DNA of 64,000 nucleotides from Maribacter huludaoensis. Lineage in GTDB: Bacteria; Bacteroidota; Bacteroidia; Flavobacteriales; Flavobacteriaceae. Under the pieces are notes generated by a model that worked only from the letters and a program-made list of their open reading frames with translations, made no database searches and was not told where the DNA came from. Positions 36,140-49,100 of the stretch are shown one piece after another. Location of the stretch: the NCBI RefSeq assembly GCF_029350945.1, contig NZ_JARKMS010000001.1, forward strand, positions 250,375 through 314,374. The letters run 5' to 3'. Made by a program: the position numbers and the translations under genes. Each line of letters starts with the position of its first letter. Position 1 is the stretch's first letter.

Positions 36140-37093
36140 TTAATACGTACAACGACAATTACTGATACCTTGGAATAAATCTACCCCTAAGGTGATTACA
36201 TGCGTACCGGAACTATACCCAAGAAGTTCATTAAGGATTACCTGATAAGAATATCCAAAGTAAAAATTACTTTTCTTTAGACCGGCTATAGGTGCTATGT
36301 AAAGCGGATTACCAATTTGATCGTTCAAGAAACGATAGTTGACACCTGCATAGAAATAATCTTCAAAATCGTAAAATCTAAATTTTAAGTTTAAATCTGT
36401 AACAGAACGCCCATCACTCTCAAATAATTGGAACAGTACAGACGGCTCTATCTCCATCTTGCTAGTTCTTTTCTTCATGTATCTATAACCAGTATACACA
36501 TAGTAGTTTCTTAGTCTATTAGGCTCGTATAATGCGTTGAAGTTACTTAAATCCTTATCTAAGATATTGGAAGCATTAATACTGAAATAAAATTTATCAT
36601 ATCTATAAAGTGCACCTATATCAAAATTATGGTTTGTAGTAGCTTTATCCCCTACATAGGCAGGATCAGCTATTAATTCAGGATTTGTATTGTCAATTCT
36701 AAACTGATTAAAGTTATAGGAGATACCGAACGATAAAAACTCATCGTCATAACGATCAAGGGTAAGGTGATGTGCAAATGAGAAACGAGCTCCCTGTTGC
36801 TTAGTTTCACCATTACTATCATTATACAATAACATACCAATACCGGATTTTTCACCAATACGCATATCTGCAGCTAGAGATTGGGTATCTGGTGCATCTT
36901 TAATACCTACCCATTGGGTAAGTCCGTTAAGCCTTATTTTAACGTGGTCGCCGATACCTGCATAGGTAGGTGACATTACAAAGGGATTATCGGCAAGGTA
37001 TTGCGATAATTGAGGTATCGTAAGCTCTTGACCCCTTAGGGAGAGTACGCTTATAAATAATACCAATGTCAAAAGACTGTTCCGCATCATCAT
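36140..37093 (-). CDS. PorP/SprF family type IX secretion membrane protein
   Basis: A 317-residue outer-membrane beta-barrel of the PorP/SprF family. A signal peptide ends near SLRGQ, followed by LSQYLADNPFVMSPTYAGIG, the family's N-terminal signature (YxxNPFxxNPAYAG type), then GLTQWVGIKDAPDTQSLA and many amphipathic strands. It lies 14 bp after the giant adhesin gene. In F. johnsoniae SprF is needed for SprB export, so this protein is probably the dedicated partner of the adhesin. Three ATG codons overlap at the start; the first was used. Confidence 0.9.
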   Translation of the reverse strand: MMMRNSLLTLVLFISVLSLRGQELTIPQLSQYLADNPFVMSPTYAGIGDHVKIRLNGLTQWVGIKDAPDTQSLAADMRIGEKSGIGMLLYNDSNGETKQQGARFSFAHHLTLDRYDDEFLSFGISYNFNQFRIDNTNPELIADPAYVGDKATTNHNFDIGALYRYDKFYFSINASNILDKDLSNFNALYEPNRLRNYYVYTGYRYMKKRTSKMEIEPSVLFQLFESDGRSVTDLNLKFRFYDFEDYFYAGVNYRFLNDQIGNPLYIAPIAGLKKSNFYFGYSYQVILNELLGYSSGTHVITLGVDLFQGISNCRCTY

Positions 37094-37107
37094 TTTAGGT
37101 TAAGTTT

Positions 37108-40100
37108 TTATCGGTATAAAGTAAAGTGTCCAACAAATTCTCTTTCATCTCGATCACCGTTCAGTTGTACTACATACCAGTAGTCTCCAGTTGGCAATTC
37201 TCTGTCCAAGTATGTTCCATCCCAACCTTCAGAATCAACTGCTTGTTCGGAAACCACTCTACCATAACGATCAAATATTTTTATTAGTATTTCAGGGTAT
37301 TGTTCAATGTTTCTAGGAATCCATAAATCGTTCTGCCCATCTCCGTCCGGAGTAAAGAAATTAGGTACTTCAATGTCAATAAACTCCATAAATATGTTTG
37401 CAACGGTAGAACATCCGTTCTCATCAACAACACGTACCTCATAAGTATCTGTTCTGGTAACATAGAATATATTATTGTCACTATTGTCATAACCGTCAAA
37501 GTAATATGTATAGCCTTCACGACCACCTTCTACAATTGCAGTTATTTCGTTCATGTTATTTTGCTCTAGAGCAAGTGTCAACGGCTCAAAATCTTCTATT
37601 ACGAAATCTACGGTTTGTAAACATCCATTGGAATGTGCTATGGTAATATAATGATTACCAGGTGCAGTATTTCTAAAGTCAGCATTCAACTGTAAATCAG
37701 CTGGATCAACAGAATCTATTGCATAAAGCACATCACCGATAATACTATCATCTTCAAGAGTTATATTCACATAATTATCTGGAGTATCACCTGTACATTC
37801 ATAAACAGGCACTACTGTAGCATTAAGGTTTACTCCTGTTTCAATATCGACCACAACGTTGGTATCACAACCATTGGCATCTTTGATGACAATAATATAA
37901 TTACCAGCTGCCATGTCATAGAATTCTGTTCTGTTCAGTACAAAATCTTCATCGCTACTTGAGTTCAACGCGGTACTATAAGGTGCCGTACCTCCAGTAA
38001 TTTCAAGAATTATGGAACCATCTTGACTATCAACACAAATCTCCGGTGTGGTCTCTGCCGTTACTTCTAAGCTTGACGGCTCTGAAATAGTATACGTTAA
38101 GTATTCAAAACATCCATTTTGATCTTGTGCAATGATTGTATACTCACCAGGAGTCAATTCGGTAAATGTACCCTCAGCGTAAAACTGATTCAGGTTGGGC
38201 GAAATTGCATACTGATAACCACCGGCACCACCAGATAAGATAACTGTAATTTCACCATTGTTCTCCCCTTCACAGGTAATGTTAACAACATTGTCTGTAT
38301 AAGAAAGCGGAATAGGTTCTTCAATGATTACTTGTTCCGGAGCTGTTGTACAATCATCACTAACAACAGTTACATAGTACGTACCTGCACCTAAATCTCT
38401 AAACACACCTTGTGGCTGAGGACCTGCAATTCTAGAAGCTATACTTAAAGAACTATCGGTAAACAATTCATATTGATAGTTTCCTAATCCGCCATCCGCA
38501 GTTGCATAAATAATTGCCGTGCTTTCACCTGTACAGTTAAGTACAGCTGCAGAGGCGTCAACCGTTAGCTCTAAAGCAGGGATCTCGGTTTCGGTAATTG
38601 CATTAGATACTGCAGACTCACAACCGTTAATAGCATCGCGTACATAGAACTGGTATCTACCTGCGCCATACTCACCTGTTTCCGGTAATCCAATAGGGTT
38701 ACTTGTCATTGGTAAGAAGTTGATGTTATCTACACTATACTCATATGAACCACTACCACCTGTTGCAGAAAGCTCGAACGCTACACCAGACTCACACGTT
38801 AATGCATCTGTTCTAATTAAACTTGCCTGTACTTCGGTTGGTTCTCTAACCTCAACTACATTTGTTGTAATATCACAGTTCCATCCGTCAACTACGGTAA
38901 TACTATAGAAGCCTGCACCTAAATCTCTAAAATTAGGATTCGTTTGTGCTCCCGTTGTATTTGTAATTGTAGAACCGGTTGCATCATAATAGTTCAACTG
39001 ATATTCATAACTACCGCTACCGCCACCTGTTACATTTGCAGTAACAACAGCACCTGTATCTCCATAACAAGCTAAGTCTGTTACAAGCGGAGTTGCATTT
39101 GCCACAATTGGTGTAGCTGGTGTTAGTGTTTCAGTATAGTTAACTACACACCCGGCATCATCGGTAATACTTACTGTGAAACCACCTGCTGCTAAATCTG
39201 TAAAAATTCCTTCGTTAACATCATTCATTGTATAGACATCACCAGTAGTAGTGTTAGTCAAAACAATATCATAAAGTCTATAACCACCTTCAACGGCAAC
39301 TCTAATTACACCTTGGTCATCTGTACATGTAGCCTCTGCTAAAGTTGTAACCGTTCCGCTTAACGGAGTATCCGGTGAAATTATAGTTACCAGATTAGTG
39401 TCTTCTGAACATAAAGGAATATCTGTTTCTGTAATGGTAACATAATAGCTACCGCCAGATAATCCTGTTATAGTTCTTGGGTTAACACTTGTGTCTGATG
39501 CTGTCCCAGGAATAACAGATGTACCTGCGGCATTAAATACCTCGTAAGTATAGTTACCTGTATAGCCATCAATATCAATTTCTAAGCTACCGTTTGCATC
39601 ACCAAAACACGTCACCTCTGATACCGGTGTTGCTGTTGCCGTAATAAAATCGAACGGAGCAACCGTATAACTAGCCGTGTTTACATAACAACCCGTGTCT
39701 AAATCCGTAACTCTGAATACATAGCTACCAACAGCATTTAAATCATATGTTGCAGAAGTAGCCGTAGTACTTACCAATATACCTCTTGTATTACCAATTG
39801 GTAACAACTCATAACCATAGTTATGTGCCAAACCATTATCGGCAACAGTGATTGTTATTGTTTCATCAACAGTACAGTTAATAGCCACATCTTGTGCAAT
39901 TGAAGCCGTGAACGTGTTTATAGGTTGAATTGTAACCGTATCGAACGTAATACATCCTTTAGCATCTTTTACATATACATCTATAGTTTGTACACTTCCT
40001 GTATCTGATACATTAAATGTATTTTGTGATTGGAAGATGATGTTATCTATACTGTATAAGTATGGTGCGGTACCTGTACCTGCGCCTGCTGTTGCCGTTA

Positions 40101-43100
40101 TCGTTGCAGTGTTAACACTATTATCTGCTGAACAGTTAAATTCTGTCGCCACAGCACTAACTGTTAATTCTAGTGGTTCTGTGATCGTTTCATTTTTAAT
40201 GTCTTCACAACCTCTACTTGAAATAACTCTTACTTGATATTCACCTTCTGGTAAACCATTGAATAACGGATTTGTCTGTGTTGCAATTGGAGTAACCAAA
40301 TCAGCAATATCATATAATTCATATTGATACTCAGGATTTGAATTTGTAGCCGGATCAATGTTTACTCTAATACTACCATCTGTACCACCAAAACAACTTA
40401 CGTTTACAATTGTCGCATCTAACAACACAGGGGCTACCGGTGCATCTAAAGTCTGAGTTACCGTTCTTTCACAAACAGGGTTTGTAGTATCTAAATCTCT
40501 TACTAAGAAACTATATGTACCCTCAGCAACTAAACCTGTAAATGTTGGGTCATTCAACTGAGTTACAGCAGCACCGGTTGGAGGTGTCATTATAAACTCA
40601 AGGTTTGTAGAACCACCAGTTACATTAACTGTGATTTCACCACCTGGTATTGATGAACAATCAATAGACTTATCTACTGTTGTAGAAACATCCATTTGCT
40701 CATAAAGCACCACCACATTAGTTGTAAAAGGACAACCCCATTGGTCAATAATCTCTACGTCATAACTACCAGCACCTAAGCCTGCAAATACTCTGGTATT
40801 CTGTGGTGCACGGAAATCAGTACCGTTTAATCTTAATTGGTATGTATAGTTACTTCCTTGTCCGCCAGTAGGCATACTCACTTCGATTTCTCCTTGTAAG
40901 TTTGTGCAGTTCTCTATGTTTACTTCTAGTATTGCCGCTATCGGGTCCGGAACATCAAGAACAATATTATCTTGAATTAATCTTTCACAACCTTCTGCAT
41001 CACGAGCCCATGCTTGGTATGTACCAGCACCTAATCCTGTGAAAGAAGCATCCGCTACGAAATCTGTAGTTGCAGGAATACCCACACCTACATAGTATGT
41101 ATAGCCACCCCAACCACCAACTACGTCAGTAATTGTAATTGAACCATCATTACCAGGGTTACAAGTAATATCAGTTACTACTGTAGACCCGCTAATATCA
41201 GCTGTAGGACCGTTTATAGTGAATGCCTCTGTATTTGTACAAAATGGGTTATTATCCTGTCTAATTAAAACATAGTAATTACCAGCTTCCAAGCTAATGT
41301 CTGCTGTAGGTCCATTTGTTGTTGCTTCTGTACCAGAGATAACAATGGTATCATCGCCGGTATTTGCCAGTGTCCCTTCAGTATCATAAATAGTCCAAGT
41401 AAATCCGCCAGGGTAAGTTGCATCAACTAATTCAAAGTTTACTGCGCCTGTAGCGGTACCATAACAAATTACATCACTTGTTTTTACAACATCGATGGTA
41501 AATGTATTTGGCTCTACGAGAGTTTGCGTCGTAGAAACGATACAATCTGTATCCAAATGCTTCACAAGAATCGTATACGATCCCGCAGATAATCCACCGA
41601 ACACGTTGGATGGTTGGTAGTTTACACCGTTATCGATACTATACTCGAATTTAGTAGCATCACCTAAGGTTGAAGTTACGACTACCGTTAATTCTCCATC
41701 ACTAATTGGATTACAAGTAACTGTATTGGAAACATTTGCAACTGCATTAGTAATCTCATCAAAAGGAAGTATGGTTTCAGTTGTGCTACCAGAACATCCT
41801 TTATCATCATAAACATTGATAGTATAGGTATCTCCTGCTCTGTTCGTAACAATTAACACGTTAGACGCGCCAGATTGTACAACGGCAGAACTACTATCTA
41901 CAAACTCATAGATTACATAGTTACCGCTACCGCCTGTAATGGCATCCTCGTCAACTGTAATTGTAGCGTTGTTAGGATTATTGCCCACGGTACAACCGAA
42001 TTCAACTACCGAAGTATTGATATTCGAAATTAATGCAGGTTCATCAATTACAATGTTACCTGATACCGAACTACAACCATTGGTTCCTGTTGCTGTTACT
42101 ACGTATGTATTTGGAGGTAAACCTTCAAACGTATTGTTGCTTGGGTTAAATGTTCCTGCTACAGGAGATATGGTAAATGTTAACGGATTAACTCCGTTTT
42201 CAACTTGCGTCAATGTAATTGAGCCATCATTAGATCCATAACATGTAATATCTATATGAGAATCTGTAAATACCGGCTGAATTGCAGGAGCTAACTCTTG
42301 CGTTACCGTTAGTTCACAAACAGGGTTTGAGGTATCTAAATCTCTAACTAAGAAACTATAATTACCATCAACGGTTAATCCTGTAAATGTTGGGTCATTC
42401 AACTGAGTAACTGCAGCACCGGTTGGAGGTGTCATCGTAAACTCAAGGTTTGTAGAACCACCCGTTACGTTGATCGTAATTGTACCGCCTGGTATACTTG
42501 TACAATCAATAGCTTTATCTACCGAGGTAGTAGCGCTTAATTGCTCATATAATTCTACTGGATCTGTTGTAAACGTACAACCCCATTGATCTGAAACAAT
42601 TACATCATATTCACCAGCACCAAGACCAGAGAAAACTAGCGTGTTTTGTGGAGCACGGAAATTAGTGCCGTTTAATCTCAATTGGTATGTATAATTACTT
42701 CCTTGACCGCCAATTACGTTGCTTACGGTTACTTCTCCCTGTAAATTTGTACAGTTCTCTTGAGTAACAAGTAAATCGGCATCAATAAGATCTGGAACAT
42801 CAAGAACAATGTTATCTTGAATTAATCTTTCACAACCTTCTGCATCACGAACCCATGCTTGGTATGTACCGGCTGCTAATCCTGTGAAAGAAGCGTCCGC
42901 TACGAAATCTGTAGTTGCAGGAACACCCACACCTACATAGTACGTATAACCACCCCAACCACCGACTACGTCAGTAATTGTAATGGAACCATCGTTACCA
43001 GGGTTACAAGTAATAGCTGTTACTACAGTATCTCCCGTAATATCCGCATCAGGACCTGCAATATTGAAATATTCAACATTGGTACAGAATGGATTGTTAG

Positions 43101-46100
43101 TTTGTGAAATGGAAACATAGTACTCACCAACACCTAAGTTAATAATTGGTGTAGGACCATTTGCTAATTCTGTACCACTTAGGACAGAAGTATTATCGGT
43201 ACGGAAAATTTCCCAACCGAATCCTGTGCTATATGTAGCATCGATCAATTCAAAAGTAACTTCACCGGTATCCGTTCCAAAACAGATTACGTCACTTGTC
43301 TTAACGACATCGATGGTAAACGTATTCGGCTCTTCAATAATAGCCGAAGCCGTTAGTATACAACCTGTATCCGTATGTCTTATTAAGAAGTTATAGTTGC
43401 CTGCAGATAATCCGCCAAAGACGTTGGTAGGTACATAGGTTGAACCGTTATCGATACTGTATTCATATTTTGTATCATCACTAGCGGTAGAAGTTGCCGT
43501 AACCGTAATTACACCATCACTACCTGGCGCACATGTAACCGTTGTAGTCACTGCGGCAGTTGCACTTGTAAGTTCATCATAAGGCAATACAGTAGCCGTT
43601 GTACTACCTGAACATCCATTATCGTCATATACATTTATAGTATAGGTCTCCCCTGTTCTATCTGTAACCGTTAATACATTTGATGGACCAGACTGAACCA
43701 CAGCTGAACTACTATCTATAAACTCATAGGTAACATAAGTAGTGCTACCACCTGTAATTGCTGCAGTATCTACAGTTATCGTTGCATTGTTCGAATTATT
43801 ACCCACGGTACAACCAAATTCAACTACATCTGCATTGACGTTTGAAATTTGTAACGGAGTACCTACCGGACTGTCAACCTCTAAAATACAACCACGTGCA
43901 GAAGTAACTCTAACTACATAATCTTCATTAGCTGGTAAGTTTGTAAATGTCCCCGTTGTTTTTGGCGTACCCACTGGAGTTAATACAGAAGGCGTTGCTT
44001 CTATAAATAATTGGTACACATAAGGTGGATTATCCATTGTGGCATCTAATTGCACAACTATAGACCCATCTGTATCACCGAAACAAGTAACATCTGTTAT
44101 AGCTGGAATAAATAGGACAGGAGTTGCCAATTCTAATTCAACATCGGTTTGGGCAGTACATCCACCTAAAACAGTATCATAAACATGCGCTGTATATACA
44201 CCTGAATCCAATCCTGTAAAAATTGGTGATAGTTGAGGTCCGCCAGCAACGCTCACTCCTCCGTTATCAAACAATTCATATTCATAAAAAGTAGAACCAC
44301 CATATGCTGTAATTACTATTTCCCCATCGCCTTCCGTACATGAAGGTTGAGTAGTAACCTCAGCTGTAATAGAGGTCGGGGCAAAAATTTCAATGGTCTC
44401 TACATTTCCACAACCATTAAAGTCACGAACCTGAACAGTATAATTACCAGAACTAAGGTCGGTAAACTGATGCGTAGTACCTGCAGTAGTTAACGTAGAA
44501 GACTGGTATGAACCGCTGTTTACACTAAGTGTGTATGGTTGAGATCCTTCGCCATCTAATGTAATTTCTATAATAAAATCTCCTTCATCTGCAGTACATT
44601 GGTTAATAACCAAGCCAGAAATTACTGGAGTTGGATCATCTGCAATTGTAACATCTAACGGTAACGTTGTTGAACAGCCATTTCCGTCCATTACATAGAT
44701 ATCCCATTCTGTATTTACAGAAGGATCTAATTCTTTATAATTATTAGTTTCATAATCACCCGCAACCGGAGTAACACCATCTTGTACATATGCATAAGTA
44801 TAAGAACCGTTACCACCACCTGCAATAACCGTAACATTGGCATCTTCTGAACAGTACCCATTATTTTGATCTGCCAAGCTTAATGTAACCGGGTTAGGCT
44901 CTAATATTCTAAACTCAAAAGTATTTGTACACTCAGGTGTAGCTGCCTCTTGGAAGAATAAAACATAATCTCCCGGAGGAATGTTAGATATTGTTTCCGT
45001 AGCCGTTGGACCAGGACCGTTTGGACCTGTTACACTTCCTGAATATGAACCACCTAAAGGTGTGTTGCTTATACTTTCTCTTAATTCATAATTAATGGTA
45101 GTCACTGAACTATCATAACCCTCAAATTGAAAAGCAATTGATCCATTGGTATCACCAAAACAAGCAACATCTGTTACCGTCGGTGTTGGAACTACATCAA
45201 TACTTGATAGGTTAGGAACATCGACCTCAACAAAACTTGAACATCCTGTTGTAGTATCAATCACCTGAAAAACATAAGATTGACCTGGGTTTAGTCCGTT
45301 GTAAGTTGCAACTTCCTCATTTGGATTAGCACCGGCAGACTCAGCATCTGGAGTGGTGCCCGCACCATAAATGGTAAAGTCATAATTACCCGAACCACCG
45401 CTAGCCGTTAGTTCTGCCGTACCGCCAGTAATACAACTAACAGCAGGTATTACAGCGTCAACAGACAAATATGGGTTAGAAAGCACTCTAACCGGATTCT
45501 CGTAATACTCACAGCCGTTGGCATCCAATACACGAACATAATAATCACCAAAAGCTAAGCCATCAAAAGTAACGGTAGTAGCCGTTGTATTTGCAATAGG
45601 GTTTGGACCCGTAGTAGCAACAATATTATTAAGATTGTCATATAATGTATACGTAAAGTTAGGTACACCACCACTGGTAATCGTAATTTCAATACTACCT
45701 GGAATATCACCAGAAGGACCACAACTAACGTCAGTTGCTACCACATTAGCATCAAATAGCACTGGATCAACAACAGTTACACTTCCATTATACGTACATT
45801 CTTTAGAATCCCTAACAATATAATTATAGGTGCCGGCAGCTAAACCTGTGTAAACACGTTGACTTGTAAAGGCACTACCATCAAAACTGATTTGATATGG
45901 TGAAGAGCCGAAATTAGGATCAACGTTGATTTCTACAATACCATTGGTATCTCCAAAACAAGTTGGGTTGGTAACAGTTTCGCTAGCAACAGGATTTACC
46001 GTTGCCGTAACCGTAACTACATTAGAAACAGCAGTACAACCTTGGTCATCTGTTACTCTGAACCTATAGGTACCAACAGTTGAGGTGGCATATGGGAACG

Positions 46101-49100
46101 TTCCTGTAAAAGCAGTAAAGCCACCGCCATTAACATCCAATTCATATGTGTAAGGAGCATATCCACCATTGGTTACTAAATTCATAGTAGCATCTGGTGA
46201 TATAGTACAATCTAAATCTTTTGTCAGTGTAAGACTAGCCGTTAATTGAGGTTCAATATCAAAAGTTACCGTATCTGTACAACCATTCGCGTCTCTAATT
46301 TCAAAAGAATAGTTTCCTGGAGTTAGATTTGTAAAGGTGTTCGAATTTCCAAATACACCAGTATTCATTTTATATGAATAAGGAGCCACTCCTCCAGTTG
46401 CACCAACTTCGATAGTCGCCGAACCAGTTACAGAAGAGTCAAAACACACATCTGAACTCGGTAAAATACTTGCTACAGGAGCAACAGGTGCGGTTAATGT
46501 AAAGGTATCGGTTTCAATACATCCGTTTGCATCAGTAACAGTTATAGTATGTAAACCTAATTGATCAAGACCAGTAAATATTCCTGTGTTTTGTGCTGGC
46601 GTTAACGAAGCATCCGGTAATTCAATTACATAAGAATATGCAGCGGTACCACCAGTAACCGTAATATCTACAGCACCATCATCAATACATGTTGGTTGTG
46701 TTGCCGTATTAGAAACCGTTAAAACAGCGGGCTCGTTAATAATTTGAGTCAAAATTTCTGTACAACCGGCAATAGGGTTGTCAACATCTCTAACATAGAT
46801 TGTATACGTACCTTGAGATAAACCAGTTATTTGATGTGTTGCAGCAGTATCGCTACCTTCAATAGTTGCGAAAGCACTATCATAGCTATACTCATAACCA
46901 CCTGGTCCAAAATTCTCAACTTCAAAAGTTATGGTACCAGAACCATCTCCATTACAATCTAAATCTTCATAAGATAAAATTGCAGCTTCAAAAGCATTCC
47001 CATCTTGAACATCGACAATGATATCTGTAGAACAATCACTACCATAGTCTACGGTAATGGTATATTGACCAACTGCTACGTTATTAAATACATTATTACC
47101 AATTTGAGGAGTATTACCATCGATGCTGTATGCATACGATGCATCACTTGGAAGAATGGTAATAATTCCTGTTCCATCACAACTGTAAGCAATATTACTA
47201 GTCAAAGAAGGAGCGGTCGGTAATGGCGCTATTATTATATTCGGAAGACTAATTACACATGCAATATTGTTTGCATCCCTAACTTGAACTGTAAATGTAC
47301 CGTCAGACAAACCGGTGAAAACAGTTCCACCAGCAGTAGCTGCGGTCCAAGTACCACCATTTAAGCTATATTGATAAGAACCAGAACCACCAGTTGTAGG
47401 TGTTACCCCACCAACTGTAATTTCAGCCAATTGATTACAAGTATAATCTTCTGTCTGTGCGCTTTCTGCTAGTATTTCCGGTAACTCGTCTACCGGAAGC
47501 GATAATAGCGCTTCACAATTATTTGCATCTCTTACCCTAACATCATACGTACCTGCCGTAAGGTTATTGAACGAACTTACGGTACTAAAAGCACCGCCAT
47601 CGATACTATACGTATAAGGTGCTTGACCACCACTTGGTGCTAAAGAAATACTTCCGTTGTTACCACCAAAACAAGTAACATCAACAACAGTTGGTGTTGC
47701 GGCTACTGGAGCATCTTGGTCTATATTAATATCATACATTGCAGGACACGCGTCCGCACCACCATTATTATCAAGGACATAAACATCATAATCTCCAGCA
47801 CCAGATACGGTAACCGGGTTGGTAGCTGAATAGTCTCCCGCTGTAGGAGTAACCCCATCGGCAACAACTGCATATACATAATTACCATCACCACCTGCAG
47901 CGGTAATATTTATTTCACTATCGGTGCCACAAGCCGTTATTGTACTAGCACTTGCACTAACCGTAACTTGTTGTTCTATGGTAACGGTTTGCGCCGGAGC
48001 ATCACAACCAAAAGCATCGGTAACCTCAACAGTATATGTACCATTAGAAAGACCCGTGAACGTATAGGAAGTTGCATCTACTGGCGTTGGAGTTACAAAA
48101 GAACCTCCATTGATTCTAAATTGGTAATCCCCATTTCCTGCAGTAACATCTACCGTAATGGTTGCATCATTGCTACCACTATAACACGTAGTTTCCTGTA
48201 AGGTGAAAACCGGAATTTCTGGCGCTGTAATTATAATAGGCGTATCGCTTACATCTGAACAACCATTTGTATCTCTAGCACGCACATAATAAGTACCGGC
48301 AGGCAATCCATTAAAAACGGCATTTGTTCTGTACGCGGTTACAATACCAAGAACATCTTCTTCTAATTGATACTCATATCCTGGTGTTCCACCGGTTGCA
48401 CTAGCCGTAATTTCTCCACCACCATTGTTACATGTAAAATCTTGAGTAAGACCTGCATTGGCAACAACCAAAGTAGGTTCATCAATAGTTTGATCAAAGA
48501 ATGTAGCACAACCCGGCAAAGTACTACCTACCTCCCTAACATAAACTCTATAGCTACCTGCCGCAAGTCCAGAAATTGTTTGTGGTGAAACTGTAGTACT
48601 ACCTAAAATACTAGCGAAATTATCTAGGCTATATTCAAATCCGCTTGCACCATAATTACCTACCTCAAAAGTTAAAGAACCAGAGTTGTCGCCGTTACAA
48701 TCTAAATCTTTATAAGAAAGCAGGGCTGCTTCAAATTGATAACCGTCTTCAACAGTTACAATAATATCGGTTGTACAATCACTACCATAATCTACGGTAA
48801 TAGTATGTTGACCTACTGCTACATTATTAAATACATTGTCACCAATTTGAGGAGCATTACCATCAATACTATAAGTATACGTTGCATCATCTGGAAGAAT
48901 TGTAACAATACCCGTACCATCACAACTGTAAGCAACACTACTTGTCAAAGAAGGCACTGTTGGCAAAGGAGCAATTATAATTTCAGGGAGGGTTACAACA
49001 CAATTGATATTGTTTGCATCCCTAACTTGAACCTGATACGTATTATCCGTTAAATCAGTAAAAACAGTTCCTCCGGCAGTAGCTGCGGTCCAAGCACCAC

